Shown piece by piece: positions 34,637-43,218 of a DNA stretch of 64,000 nt. The number at the start of each line of letters is the position of its first letter. Positions within the stretch are counted from its first letter, which is position 1. The stretch is from Spirochaetales bacterium (GTDB taxonomy: Bacteria; Spirochaetota; Spirochaetia; Treponematales; Treponemataceae): NCBI GenBank assembly GCA_003252395.1, contig QKEL01000008.1, forward strand, positions 124,001 through 188,000, given 5' to 3'. The translations under genes and the position numbers were made by a program. The notes below the pieces were generated by a model. That model had not been told where the DNA came from, searched no databases, and saw only the letters and a list, made by a program, of their open reading frames with translations.

Positions 34637-35974
34637 TCAACTCTCGAAAGCGATCGGGGCGTCGTCTTTTTCCCCGCCCTTCACGAAGCCCATGGTAATG
34701 AAGGCCAGAACGAAAAAGAACGCGCAAAAAAGGAACATGGCCGGGAATCCCGCGGCGTCTATGACCGCGCCGGATAGGGCGGGAGCGGCGATGGCCGCAA
34801 GCTGGGAAAAGGTGTAGTAGAGGCCGGTGTAAACCCCGATGTTCGAATGGTGGGCCATCTGCCACAGCATGGGAAAGGAATTGGCGACGACGGATATCCA
34901 AAAAACGCCGAACAGGAACATGACCGCCCAAAACGGTATCGCCAGCGAAGCCTGCGGAATGCCAAAAGCCGTTCCCACGGGGATGAGGAAGTAGGCGGCC
35001 ACCGTAAGCGCGGCGATGGACAGGAGCGCGATGCGGATCATCCTGCGCCGGCCCCACCGGCTGGCGGCATAGCCCATGGGGATGGCCGAAAGGGCGGAGG
35101 CGACGCCGACCATGCCCATGGCCAACGGACCCGCCCCGCTGGAGAGGGAAAAGGTACGGATGCTGTATTCCGTCAAATAGGGCAACACGCCCTGATAGCC
35201 GACGAACCAAAGAAAGAGGCTCACGAGAACGAGAAGCGCGCTGCGGTCCCGCGCGGTAAATACCGTCGAGAAGCTTTTGAAGAAGGGAATGCGCCCTTCA
35301 GGGGAACCTTGATCCTCGTCGGGGGAGCGAGACGCGGCGAGGGAATCCGAATGCTTTTTCTCCCGCACGAAGACCGCGAGGAAGACGACCGCGAACAGGA
35401 CGAACACGCTCGCGGCGGGAAAGGCAAGCCGGTTTTTCGTGGCCCCGACGAGCGGAAGGACCGTGTCTATGTCCATCAGGCGCGCGAGAAAAAGGGTTCC
35501 CACGATGGCGGCGATATTTCCCATGGTATTAATCACGCCGTTGGCCTGGCTACGGAATTCGCCCGGTATGGTATCGGGCATCAGGGCAACCACGGGACCG
35601 CGGGCCGACTGTTTGAGGAGGTTCAAGACCACGAGGACGCTTATGAGGAGAAAGAGCGACCGTTCGGCCGCGTAGGGAATGAAGGCGAAACAAACGGCGG
35701 AGAGGGGCAAGAGCGTCACGATCCAGGGCATGCGCCGGCCGAACCGCGTTTCCGTACGGTCGGACCAAACGGAGACCACCGGTATGAGAAAAAGGGCGAG
35801 CACGTTGTCCAGGGACATAATGACGCCGATGACCGACTTATAGGGAATGAACCTCGCGAGAAAAATCTGAACGTAGCTGTCGTACAGGGGATCCATCATC
35901 CCCACGGTAAAAAACCCGAACCCTATCAGAAACGTCAGCGGCAAATAGGGCGCGAACCCCGTTTTTTCCGTCAT
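34637..35974 (-). CDS. MFS transporter (SLC45/GPH-like)
   Basis: 445 residues, twelve transmembrane helices. The loop between helices 2 and 3 reads VVSVWSDRTETRFGRRMPW, the RFGRR-P form seen in the SLC45/glycoside-pentoside-hexuronide-like MFS group, so a sugar is a plausible substrate. A short charged cytoplasmic insertion (HSDSLAASRSPDEDQGSPEG) splits the two halves. The ATG at 35974 is chosen because GGGGGAG lies just before it; the open frame to 36004 reaches the previous gene's stop and has no support. Confidence 0.85.
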   Translation of the reverse strand: MTEKTGFAPYLPLTFLIGFGFFTVGMMDPLYDSYVQIFLARFIPYKSVIGVIMSLDNVLALFLIPVVSVWSDRTETRFGRRMPWIVTLLPLSAVCFAFIPYAAERSLFLLISVLVVLNLLKQSARGPVVALMPDTIPGEFRSQANGVINTMGNIAAIVGTLFLARLMDIDTVLPLVGATKNRLAFPAASVFVLFAVVFLAVFVREKKHSDSLAASRSPDEDQGSPEGRIPFFKSFSTVFTARDRSALLVLVSLFLWFVGYQGVLPYLTEYSIRTFSLSSGAGPLAMGMVGVASALSAIPMGYAASRWGRRRMIRIALLSIAALTVAAYFLIPVGTAFGIPQASLAIPFWAVMFLFGVFWISVVANSFPMLWQMAHHSNIGVYTGLYYTFSQLAAIAAPALSGAVIDAAGFPAMFLFCAFFFVLAFITMGFVKGGEKDDAPIAFES

Positions 35975-36000
35975 GCACTCCCCCTTTTGGGTAGAGTATA

Positions 36001-37059
36001 TCATGCATCCAGAAGGTAGAGGGCTGCCTTTTTGCCGTTCACGAGGATATCGGTACGGAACCCGTCCGCTGACCGGGCGGCGGAAAAAACGGGATCGCCT
36101 TCCACGGCGGCCTCAAAGTCGCGCTTTGCGCCGGTGAGAACGCACAGGCGCCCGCCGGGTTTCAAAACCCGGGCCGCGGCCCCCAAAAAAGCCGCGTACA
36201 GTTCGGGTATACCCGCTCCCTCGCGGAAACCGCCTTCCTCCCACATGCCCCAGGGAGGGTCCGCGACGATGAGATCCACCGAATGGTCGTCGATTCCCAC
36301 CAACGCCCGCAGATCGCCCGACGAAACCGAAACTCGCAGGTTCCCGGAGAAGCGCGCTTTCATGGCCTTTACGGCGGAAGCGTCGATATCCAACGCGATG
36401 ACCGCGGCCTCGGGAAAAAAGAGCGACGCCCGCTCGGGCAAGGCCCCGTGACCGGCGCAGGGATCGAGAATAACGAAAGGAGATCCGGCCTTCGCCCCTA
36501 GGTCTCGCGCGGCGCGCAAGACCACTAGCGACGCGAGCGCGGAAGAAAGCTCTCCACGGGCGGGCGAGGCCGCTTCCCGCGGACCGCGTTCAAGGCGAAG
36601 CGCGAATGCGGACCACGATTCGCTTCGGATAATGAACCAGTACTCGCCGCCTGAGCCCAGCCGGTCCGGAACCGCGCCCGTGGCGGCCCGGATAGCGGCC
36701 TCGGCGGAAGAAGCCACCGTTTTATCCACCGATTCGAATCGATTCTCCCGGGAAAAACGCACCCTAAAGCTCCGCGGGGCATACCCCGCAGGCAGGGAAG
36801 CCAGGCCCGATTTTCTGCCTCCCTGCTTCACGAGCTCGGAAAAGGGATTAGCGGACGTATTCCATTCCCTGAGAATGAAGAAAACGTTGGATAGATAATC
36901 GGGAACGGAATGGGGATCGAGGGGATACGGAAGGGAAAACCAGATAGCGCCGCCGGAGCGGCGGGTCACGAGAACGCCCTCCCATTCTCGGTCAAGGAGC
37001 CGGGCCGCTTCTCCCTCAAAGCCCGCGGGGCAGGTCGCAATGTAGGCATACGTAGGCAT
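36001..37059 (-). CDS. THUMP-type RNA guanine-N2 methyltransferase-like protein
   Basis: 352 residues. The N-terminal part (TCPAGFEGEAARLL, about 8-30, and the THUMP-like region about 85-160) resembles RlmL/Trm14 proteins, and the C-terminal half is a class I SAM methyltransferase: LDPCAGHGALPERA (motif I), VIALDIDASAV, and DPPWG (motif IV, the form seen in N2-guanine RNA methyltransferases). The target tRNA or rRNA position cannot be stated. A TAAGAT box six bases before the ATG hints at a leaderless start, but its -35 is poor. Divergent from the chemoreceptor gene. Confidence 0.75.
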   Translation of the reverse strand: MPTYAYIATCPAGFEGEAARLLDREWEGVLVTRRSGGAIWFSLPYPLDPHSVPDYLSNVFFILREWNTSANPFSELVKQGGRKSGLASLPAGYAPRSFRVRFSRENRFESVDKTVASSAEAAIRAATGAVPDRLGSGGEYWFIIRSESWSAFALRLERGPREAASPARGELSSALASLVVLRAARDLGAKAGSPFVILDPCAGHGALPERASLFFPEAAVIALDIDASAVKAMKARFSGNLRVSVSSGDLRALVGIDDHSVDLIVADPPWGMWEEGGFREGAGIPELYAAFLGAAARVLKPGGRLCVLTGAKRDFEAAVEGDPVFSAARSADGFRTDILVNGKKAALYLLDA

Positions 37060-37082
37060 TCCCGCATCTTAGCAGATCTCGA

Positions 37083-37111
37083 TTGCATAAACCAGTAATC
37101 GCCCCTATAGT
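37083..37111 (+). promoter_or_regulatory. Chemoreceptor promoter, leaderless
   Basis: TTGCAT (37083-37088), 17-bp spacer, TATAGT (37106-37111). Six bases later comes the ATG at 37118, with no Shine-Dalgarno. A sigma-28 motif (TAAA-N15-GCCGATAA) was looked for and not found. Confidence 0.6.
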
Positions 37112-37117
37112 GTTACT

Positions 37118-38995
37118 ATGAGATTGAAAGCTAAATTTTCACTGACCATCGCACTGTTCATCGTTCTGAGCGCCGGCGTTACCGTATACGGATTCTTTTC
37201 GGTTCGCGACGCGATCGAGCTTAAAGAGTATCAGGTGGCCCTCAACGGCACCATTTCGGACTGGTTCCGGCTTCGCGTATCCATCAACGATTTTTTCGCC
37301 ATTTCCTTCAACACGGAAACGGCCCCCGAATCCTGGGTCATAAAAAGCGAGAGCTTTGCGAAGAAAATAACGGACTTATCTTCGGCGAAGGCCGTTTCCA
37401 TGTTCGATAGCGCCATCTCTGACGAACTGGGAAAAACGATGAAGGTTTTCGCCTTGATCAACACCACCCTCTCCAATCTAACCACGGAAATCAACAATAT
37501 TGCCGCCGCGGACATTAGCGCCACGACGAAATCGTACCTGAAGGCCTCCGGCCTCTCGCAAACGTACGTAAACATGGCGTACGACAACCCGGATTCGGGG
37601 GAAATCACGCTGCTATATTCCCGCATAACCACGGAAATGAGCCGAGCCAACGCCTATTCGACGCCCTTCGAAACCTTGCTTGAGGGACTTCGGGAATCGG
37701 TCGGGAAAGCGGTCAATCGACAAATTAACCGGATGGCCGTCATCTTGCTTACGGCCTTCCTCGTTATGTATATAACGGTATTCCTGCTGATCACGCGAGT
37801 CACGGGCCGGGTCACGGTCCGCATGAAGAAGCTCGGCGCGGTCGCCGGAAAAATCGCGGCGCGCGACCTGACGGTCTCGATCAACGACCGCATACGGGAC
37901 GAAATCGGGGAGCTTTCCGGACACCTGAGCGACACCATGGACAGCCTCAACGCGTTCATGAACGAGGTTAAGCGAACGGCCAACGAGGCAACCGGCATGA
38001 GCGGCTCGATCGACGACGCGGCCGCGGAGGTAACCGCCGCCAGCACGCAGATCACCTCGAATATCGGCTCCCTCCGGCAGCAGTTCGATCGGCTTCAGGC
38101 CGCGGTGAATAACGCCATAGACGCGCTGCAGTCCATGACCTCGTTCATCGTTACGGTAATCACCGATATCAACGACCAGAACGCTTCAATATCCGAGAGC
38201 GCCAATTCCATAGCGGCCATGACCGATTCCATATCGCGCATCAGCGACCGCGGACGGGAAAAGGCGCAGCAGATAACCGGGCTCAAGAACGTCGCCGCCG
38301 AGGGAGAGCAAACCGTCAGCAACACCGAATCGCTATTGGTCGGCATTACGACCCAGCTCGACGAGGTGTACTCGTTCATAGAGATAATCAATTCCATCTC
38401 CGAACAGACGAGCATTCTCTCCATGAACGCCGCCATTGAAAGCGCCCACGCCGGCGAGGCGGGAAAGGGGTTCGCGGTAGTGGCGGACGAAATTCAAAAG
38501 CTCGCGGACTCGACCACCGAAAACGCCCAGCAAATTACCAAAACACTCACCGAAATCATCCAAAACGTGGAGTCGGCAAAGAATTCAAGCCACGACGCGA
38601 CCAAAGCCTTCGAGAATACGGTATACGAGATAGGGGAACTGATTACGACGCTGAACGGAATCGTGGAAGATATCGAGACGGTCGACCAACAGAGCGCGAG
38701 ACTCGCCGAATATTCGGGCAACCTGTCATCTTCGACCAATGAGCTCTCCCTGAAAACCCGCAAACTTGACGACCTCAGGGAAACCGCTTCCGGCGAGATC
38801 AACGCGATGAGCGATATTTTCAACGAGTCGTTGGGCGGAATCTCGGAAATTCAGGCCGGCTCCGAGGACATTTTCAAAAAGATAGTGGAAATTCACGATT
38901 TAAGCGGAAATAGCCGGGAGAAGATGCAGGACCTTCACGGTAAACTGAGCGGCTTCAAGACGAAGACCGGTGTCGAACGCAAAGAAGAGGCGTAA
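37118..38995 (+). CDS. Methyl-accepting chemotaxis protein
   Basis: 625 residues. Transmembrane helices at about 7-28 and 207-228 enclose a helical periplasmic sensor domain of about 180 residues. A HAMP domain (about 229-282) and a long coiled-coil signalling domain follow; the CheA/CheW contact hairpin is [34 protein letters not shown]. There is no C-terminal NWETF-type CheR-binding pentapeptide. The ligand is unknown. A solitary gene, with no other chemotaxis genes in the window. A CCCCG/CGGGG hairpin (39007-39031) follows the stop, without a T run. Confidence 0.93.
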   Translation: MRLKAKFSLTIALFIVLSAGVTVYGFFSVRDAIELKEYQVALNGTISDWFRLRVSINDFFAISFNTETAPESWVIKSESFAKKITDLSSAKAVSMFDSAISDELGKTMKVFALINTTLSNLTTEINNIAAADISATTKSYLKASGLSQTYVNMAYDNPDSGEITLLYSRITTEMSRANAYSTPFETLLEGLRESVGKAVNRQINRMAVILLTAFLVMYITVFLLITRVTGRVTVRMKKLGAVAGKIAARDLTVSINDRIRDEIGELSGHLSDTMDSLNAFMNEVKRTANEATGMSGSIDDAAAEVTAASTQITSNIGSLRQQFDRLQAAVNNAIDALQSMTSFIVTVITDINDQNASISESANSIAAMTDSISRISDRGREKAQQITGLKNVAAEGEQTVSNTESLLVGITTQLDEVYSFIEIINSISEQTSILSMNAAIESAHAGEAGKGFAVVADEIQKLADSTTENAQQITKTLTEIIQNVESAKNSSHDATKAFENTVYEIGELITTLNGIVEDIETVDQQSARLAEYSGNLSSSTNELSLKTRKLDDLRETASGEINAMSDIFNESLGGISEIQAGSEDIFKKIVEIHDLSGNSREKMQDLHGKLSGFKTKTGVERKEEA

Positions 38996-39039
38996 TGACG
39001 TAATGCCCGGTCTCCCCGACAGCGGGGATGACCGAGGCG

Positions 39040-39651
39040 CTATTCGCTTTCCATGGCGGAATCGATGGTGGAGAGCAGGTCGGGAAGCCGGACGGGCTTC
39101 CGGAAGAACTTATCTGCCCCCAATTCGTACATTTTCTTTTCCAGATCGGGATCGTCCAGCGCGGTAATAATGATAATGTAGGGTTTCCCGAAAGCGGGAT
39201 CGTTTTTGATCCTGTTGCAGATATCCTGGCCATTCACGCCGGGTAGGGCAATATCCAGCACGATGAAGCCCGGACGTTTGTCCATGAGCTGGGCTCCCGC
39301 GTCGAACCCGTCATAGGATTGATAGACCGAATGTTTTTCCAGGTTCTTTCGGAGAAAGCCGGCAATGGCCTCGTTGAGGACTTCGTCGTCGTCGATGACG
39401 ATGATGGATTTCCAGTCGGCCTGCGGCCCCTCGGTAACGGTTAAGGCCTCGGGCACGCGCATTCCCCGCGCATTTATGAATTCGATTAAATCGTCCTTGT
39501 ACACCCTATACTGCCCGCCGGGGGTATTAAAGGCTTTCAGGTAGCCGTTCTTTATCCAGTTGATGGCAGTTTGATTGACAACGCCGCACATATTAGCGAC
39601 TTCAAGGGCGGAAAAAATCTGAATGCGTTTATTTGTAATATCCTTAGCCAT
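39040..39651 (-). CDS. Response regulator with N-terminal excisionase-like HTH and C-terminal receiver
   Basis: 203 residues. Residues about 8-60 form a MerR/excisionase-type helix-turn-helix (FSALEVANMCGVVNQTAINWIKNGYLKAFNTPGGQYRVYKDDL). Residues about 80-200 are a receiver: IVIDDDE (acidic pocket), LDIALPG (phospho-acceptor Asp), ITALD (Thr), FRKP (Lys). DNA-binding before receiver is the reverse of the common order. I place the start at 39651 because CGAGGAATT precedes that ATG; the frame to 39696 has none. The cognate kinase is not identified. It is separated from recX by its own promoter. Confidence 0.88.
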   Translation of the reverse strand: MAKDITNKRIQIFSALEVANMCGVVNQTAINWIKNGYLKAFNTPGGQYRVYKDDLIEFINARGMRVPEALTVTEGPQADWKSIIVIDDDEVLNEAIAGFLRKNLEKHSVYQSYDGFDAGAQLMDKRPGFIVLDIALPGVNGQDICNRIKNDPAFGKPYIIIITALDDPDLEKKMYELGADKFFRKPVRLPDLLSTIDSAMESE

Positions 39652-39667
39652 AATTCCTCGCCCTTGT

Positions 39668-39696
39668 ATCATAGACCACATCTCGTTGTCACTCAA
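39668..39696 (-). promoter_or_regulatory. Promoter of the HTH-receiver gene
   Basis: On the minus strand TTGAGT (39696-39691), 17-bp spacer, TATGAT (39673-39668). The leader is only about ten bases but holds a GAGG Shine-Dalgarno. Confidence 0.65.
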
Positions 39697-39706
39697 CTGT
39701 TTTTCT

Positions 39707-40396
39707 TCATTCTTCGCCGGATTTCATGCAGCTTCGTATCATTGACAGCGAAAAACCCTTTCGAACCAGCGCCAGCGTCAGTTTATCGCCCGTTTTTCCG
39801 GTCCTGACCAGCTTTTCCATTGCCGCCGCGCAGAGGGAGCGCTCGCCGGTTTCCACAAACAATCGCTCCAGCGCTTCCCGGGCAACCGTTCCCGAAACGC
39901 CCCGGGCGAGAAGCCCGGCGAGAAGCTTCCCCTGCCCCTCGTTCCGGCGCTGGGCACGGCTTCTCAGCCAGGATTCCGCAAAGCGGCGGTCGCTTACGTA
40001 TTCGCGCGATTCAAGCCGATCCAGGGCGCGAACGATGGCCCCGTCCTCATGGCCTTTTTTTCTCAGTTTTAGGGTTAATTGGCGCCGCGTATGCTCCGCG
40101 CGCGAAAGATAGGCCATGGCGTCCCGTTCCGCTGCGTAATAGTGCCTGGCCCGGTACAGTAGGTCCGCCTCGTCGCCCTCGAAGGCGCGGGGCTCGGGAA
40201 AGCCGGGGACGAGCGCTTGGGCAAGGCCGGGCGGTAAATCTTCGGATCGCGCAAAAAAAGAAGGGCCTTCGGCCGGGAATACCTTGAGAATCCCGGCTGA
40301 GGCCCACTCCGTCGCGCGAATGAGGATTGACCGATTAGCGCTTGCTGAACTGGAATCTTCGGCGAGCACCGCGCTGACCGTATTTCTTGCGTTCAA
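39707..40396 (-). CDS. recX: Regulatory protein RecX
   Basis: RecX modulates RecA filament activity. The C-terminal two thirds show the family's three-helix repeats (LSRAEHTRRQLTLKLRKKGHED, DDRRFAESWLRSRAQRRNEGQGKL-like, and ALVRKGFSLSMI). The start is unsettled: between the rpsI stop (40335) and the first internal Met only ATT/ATC codons occur, so translation must begin at a TTG (40396) or GTG (40369) inside rpsI, or at a rare start codon. The coordinates use the longest version. Order rplM-rpsI-recX is as I recall in T. pallidum. Confidence 0.75.
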   Translation of the reverse strand: MNARNTVSAVLAEDSSSASANRSILIRATEWASAGILKVFPAEGPSFFARSEDLPPGLAQALVPGFPEPRAFEGDEADLLYRARHYYAAERDAMAYLSRAEHTRRQLTLKLRKKGHEDGAIVRALDRLESREYVSDRRFAESWLRSRAQRRNEGQGKLLAGLLARGVSGTVAREALERLFVETGERSLCAAAMEKLVRTGKTGDKLTLALVRKGFSLSMIRSCMKSGEE

Positions 40397-40727
40397 CCAT
40401 GCGGGAATCGCGGGTAAGCAGGCCGTTGGCCTTCAGGGAGGCGTGGTTGGTCACGTCGACCTGCTTGAGCGCGCGGGCAATGCCATGGCTGCAAGCGCCG
40501 GCCTGGCCATTGAGACCGCCGCCGTCCACCGTAATGACGATGTCGAACTTGGTATCGCTAGCGGTAACCATCAGGGGCTGACGGACCACCTGTACCTGCT
40601 CGGGGGTGGCAAAGTAGGCATCGACGTCCTTGTCGTTGACAAGGAGCTTTCCGTTTCCTTCGCGGATAAAAACGCGGGCTACTGCGGTCTTGCGCCGACC
40701 AGTTCCCATTCCGATATTCTTAATCAC
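40335..40727 (-). CDS. rpsI: 30S ribosomal protein S9
   Basis: 130 residues, ending in the universal S9 tail RGARRRFQFSKR, which reaches the P-site tRNA; GTGRRKTAVARV near the N-terminus and GGGLNGQAGA in the middle are diagnostic. It follows rplM by 15 bp, the conserved bacterial arrangement. Its 3' end probably overlaps the recX start. Confidence 0.98.
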   Translation of the reverse strand: MIKNIGMGTGRRKTAVARVFIREGNGKLLVNDKDVDAYFATPEQVQVVRQPLMVTASDTKFDIVITVDGGGLNGQAGACSHGIARALKQVDVTNHASLKANGLLTRDSRMVERKKYGQRGARRRFQFSKR

Positions 40728-40742
40728 GTTCGCAACTCCTCG

Positions 40743-41171
40743 TTAGACTTCCACAGCCTGGGGATTCTGGGCGGCGTGCGGGTGAGTATCACCGGCATAC
40801 ACCTTAACGTTCGTTAAAAGCTTCCGACCAAGGGGGCCTTTCGGGAGCATTCCCTTGATGGCCAGGAGGATCGGATCCGCGGGGTGGCGCTGGAGGAGCT
40901 TGGTGTAATTCACCGAGCGAAGCCCGCCGGGGAACCCGGTGTGGTGATAGTACATCTTGTCCTCGGCCTTGTTACCGGACATAAGCGCCTTCTCGGCGTT
41001 GATGATTACGACATAGTCGCCGGTTTCCTGGTGGGGAGCATAGGTAACCTTGTGCTTGCCCCGGAGCATGTACGCGGCCTTGGCAGCGACGCGTCCGACC
41101 GGTTTGTCGGTTGCATCGATCACAAACCAGGCGCGCTGTGCATCTTGTTCTTTTACGAAAAGTGTCTTCAT
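40743..41171 (-). CDS. rplM: 50S ribosomal protein L13
   Basis: 142 residues with the L13 signatures WFVIDATDKPVGRVAAKAAYMLRGKHK, VIINAEKA and KGMLPKGPLGRKLLTNVKVYAG. Transcribed with rpsI from a consensus promoter about 100 bp upstream, leaving a leader of about 95 nt. AAGG before the ATG serves as Shine-Dalgarno. Confidence 0.98.
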   Translation of the reverse strand: MKTLFVKEQDAQRAWFVIDATDKPVGRVAAKAAYMLRGKHKVTYAPHQETGDYVVIINAEKALMSGNKAEDKMYYHHTGFPGGLRSVNYTKLLQRHPADPILLAIKGMLPKGPLGRKLLTNVKVYAGDTHPHAAQNPQAVEV

Positions 41172-41273
41172 GTACGTACCTTACAAATGAACTGTATGCG
41201 ATAAATCGTACCGCATGACGTTTGAAAAACGCCTGACGGAAAAACCGCCTAGCGCAGATAATGTGGGTTATTT

Positions 41274-41303
41274 ACTATATAGAAAAAGAAGGAAACGTGT
41301 CAA
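41274..41303 (-). promoter_or_regulatory. rplM-rpsI promoter overlapping the preceding terminator hairpin
   Basis: On the minus strand TTGACA (41303-41298), 18-bp T-rich spacer, TATAGT (41279-41274). The -35 box overlaps a perfect 8-bp hairpin (CAAGGCCG at 41301-41308, CGGCCTTG at 41317-41324) that spans the stop codon of the small membrane gene and probably ends its transcript. A leader of about 95 nt follows before rplM. Confidence 0.75.
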
Positions 41304-41311
41304 GGCCGGAA

Positions 41312-41560
41312 TTATTCGGCCTTGCTACCGCTGGCCTTTGCCGCTTCCTCTTCCTTTTTCGCCTCGGCCTTGTCCTTCAGGTCGGCGATTCCGATGAAAA
41401 TGGCGACAAGGCCGACGAAGGCCGCGATAATGGGCGCTCCGCCGCGCAAAAACAGCAGGATATCCGAGCCCCAGCCAAGACCGAAACCGAGCAGTTCGGG
41501 GGGAAGGGAGGCAAATACGGTAAAAAGAATCAGGATGATGCCGGTAATCAGGGCGACCAT
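41312..41560 (-). CDS. Small two-helix membrane protein, unknown
   Basis: 82 residues: two transmembrane helices (about 2-20 and 38-58) joined by a short loop, then a charged Lys/Glu/Ala tail in the cytoplasm. No family recognised. GAGGAGGAACCC is a strong Shine-Dalgarno, and the hairpin at its stop fits a terminator, so expression is credible. It lies immediately upstream of the rplM promoter. Confidence 0.7.
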   Translation of the reverse strand: MVALITGIILILFTVFASLPPELLGFGLGWGSDILLFLRGGAPIIAAFVGLVAIFIGIADLKDKAEAKKEEEAAKASGSKAE

Positions 41561-41702
41561 GGGTTCCTCCTCGGGGAATTATGAAAATTTCGCGTACGGC
41601 TAAATAGGATACCCATATTTTCTCACACTTAGGGAACCCGGTCAACTCATGGCGGACGGAAAGGCCATAACCGCCGCTTGCAGAGGAGGGTTCGACATCG
41701 GT

Positions 41703-42401
41703 ATGATGGTACCCGTTATGCAAAAAAAAGCATTCGCGTTCCGGGAAGCCTTCCCGGTTACGGTTCCGGTCCTCTTCGGTTACATCGCCATCGGAATTCC
41801 CTTCGGCCTTATTTTGGTCAAGGCGGGGTATCCCTGGTTTCTCGCGCCGTTTATGAGCGTTTTGATGTACGCCGGCGCCGGTCAATACATCGCCATCGGG
41901 CTTTTCGCCGCGGGTGTGCCCCTGGGAGGCCTCCTCGTGACGATGCTCTTGGTAAATATCCGGCATATCGTGTACGGCCTGTCCCTTATCGGAAAATTCC
42001 GGGCGGTGGGACTGTGGAAACCCTATCTTATCTTTTCCCTGACGGACGAAACCTATGCGCTGCTTACCGGGGTTGAACCTCCGGCGAATCTTGAACCGGG
42101 TCCCTTTTTCGGGTCAATCGCCCTCTTAAACCAACTATACTGGGTTACGGGGAGCGTTATCGGTGCCTTGGCCGGGGCCTGGCTCCCCGTATCCTTCGCC
42201 GGAGTCGATTTTGCCCTCACCGCCCTCTTTATGGTACTGCTCTTGGACCGGCTCCGCGCCGACCGGGATCTCATTCCCGTAGGGATCGGCATCGGGTGCG
42301 CCATAATCGCCCTCCTCGCGTTCGGGAAGGCCAATATGCTGATCGCGGCCCTGGCCGGCGGGGTTGGTTTGCTCGCCGTAGTGAGGGGGAGGACAAAATG
42401 A
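41703..42401 (+). CDS. azlC: AzlC-family branched-chain amino acid exporter, large subunit
   Basis: About 232 residues and six to seven transmembrane helices; FGYIAIGIPFGLILVKAGYPW, LMYAGAGQYIAIGLF and NIRHIVYGLSL are the AzlC signatures. With AzlD it exports branched-chain amino acids or analogues. The start is chosen at 41703 because AGGAGG (41684-41689) is the nearest Shine-Dalgarno; 41649, 41706 and 41721 are alternatives. Overlaps azlD by 4 nt. Confidence 0.88.
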   Translation: MMVPVMQKKAFAFREAFPVTVPVLFGYIAIGIPFGLILVKAGYPWFLAPFMSVLMYAGAGQYIAIGLFAAGVPLGGLLVTMLLVNIRHIVYGLSLIGKFRAVGLWKPYLIFSLTDETYALLTGVEPPANLEPGPFFGSIALLNQLYWVTGSVIGALAGAWLPVSFAGVDFALTALFMVLLLDRLRADRDLIPVGIGIGCAIIALLAFGKANMLIAALAGGVGLLAVVRGRTK

Positions 42402-42721
42402 CCACCGTAACACAAGCCCTAATCGCCGTACCCCTGATGGCGCTCGTGATCCTGGGAACCCGGGCCCTGCCCTTCCTTCTTTTTTCCCGGCGCGATCCGC
42501 CCCGGGTGGTTCGCTTTATCGAGCGGTTCATTCCGCCGATGGTCATGGCGGTATTGGTGGTATATTGCCTGAAGGATATAGCCTGGACCGCCTGGCCCTC
42601 GGGAATTCCCGAACTCGCGGCGCTCGCGGTCGTAACCGTCCTTCATACGTGGAAAAAAAACGCCATGCTTTCCATTTTCGGAAGCACGGCGTTCTATATG
42701 ATTCTCAAGGCCGTTCTGTAA
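42398..42721 (+). CDS. azlD: AzlD-family transporter, small subunit
   Basis: 107 residues, four transmembrane helices, with ILGTRALPFLLFSRR and ERFIPPMVMAVLVVYCL typical of AzlD. It is the obligate partner of AzlC, and the ATGA overlap supports coupled synthesis in equal amounts. Confidence 0.88.
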   Translation: MTTVTQALIAVPLMALVILGTRALPFLLFSRRDPPRVVRFIERFIPPMVMAVLVVYCLKDIAWTAWPSGIPELAALAVVTVLHTWKKNAMLSIFGSTAFYMILKAVL

Positions 42722-42752
42722 GGCCCCTCGACGACGCTCAGGCGCGCCGTGA

Positions 42753-43181
42753 TCAGTCGAACTTCTTCGCGACCATCACGAGGGCCCCGAGCACCATGAG
42801 GTGGCTGGAAAGCACGCTCAGGTAATGCAGCACGGCGGATACGCTCCGAAAGCTCTTGCCGTCGCCGATGGGATACACGAAATCGACCAGGACGATGTTC
42901 GCGATCCAGAGAACGATGAAAATAAAGAGGATCATGTCGGTGATTCTCAGGTCGGTGGTGAATATTTCCATCAGCAGGAAGAAACCGGCGATGATTTCGC
43001 ACACCGAGAGCACGATGATGACGACGGTCACGATGGTGGGGCTGGCGAATAGGCCGTTGAGGAACCGTACCACCGCTTCGAGGTCGCCGGCGTTGGAGGC
43101 GATAAGGCCCGAGACGCCGCTTACGAGCAGATAAAGCGCCACCGCGACCTGAAGGATTATGAGGCCAAAGCTTCGTTTCAT
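42753..43181 (-). CDS. Four-helix membrane protein, unknown
   Basis: 142 residues with four predicted transmembrane helices (about 6-25, 48-72, 80-102, 118-138). The first ends near ASNAGDLEAV. No conserved polar active residues and no recognised family. AGGAGATTCAA precedes the ATG at good spacing. Convergent with azlD and divergent from the aldo-keto reductase-like gene. Confidence 0.7.
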   Translation of the reverse strand: MKRSFGLIILQVAVALYLLVSGVSGLIASNAGDLEAVVRFLNGLFASPTIVTVVIIVLSVCEIIAGFFLLMEIFTTDLRITDMILFIFIVLWIANIVLVDFVYPIGDGKSFRSVSAVLHYLSVLSSHLMVLGALVMVAKKFD

Positions 43182-43211
43182 TTGAATCTCCTGTACCGTT
43201 TATGGTATACC
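43182..43211 (+). promoter_or_regulatory. Promoter of the AKR-like/pot operon, leaderless
   Basis: TTGAAT (43182-43187), 18-bp spacer, TATACC (43206-43211), then seven bases to the ATG at 43219. No Shine-Dalgarno is present. Confidence 0.55.
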
Positions 43212-43218
43212 TAGTCCC

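Noticed and set aside
37083..37111. Sigma-28 flagellar promoter before the chemoreceptor
   Set aside because: TAAA and a GCC-like element occur but at the wrong spacing; a sigma-70-type promoter fits better.
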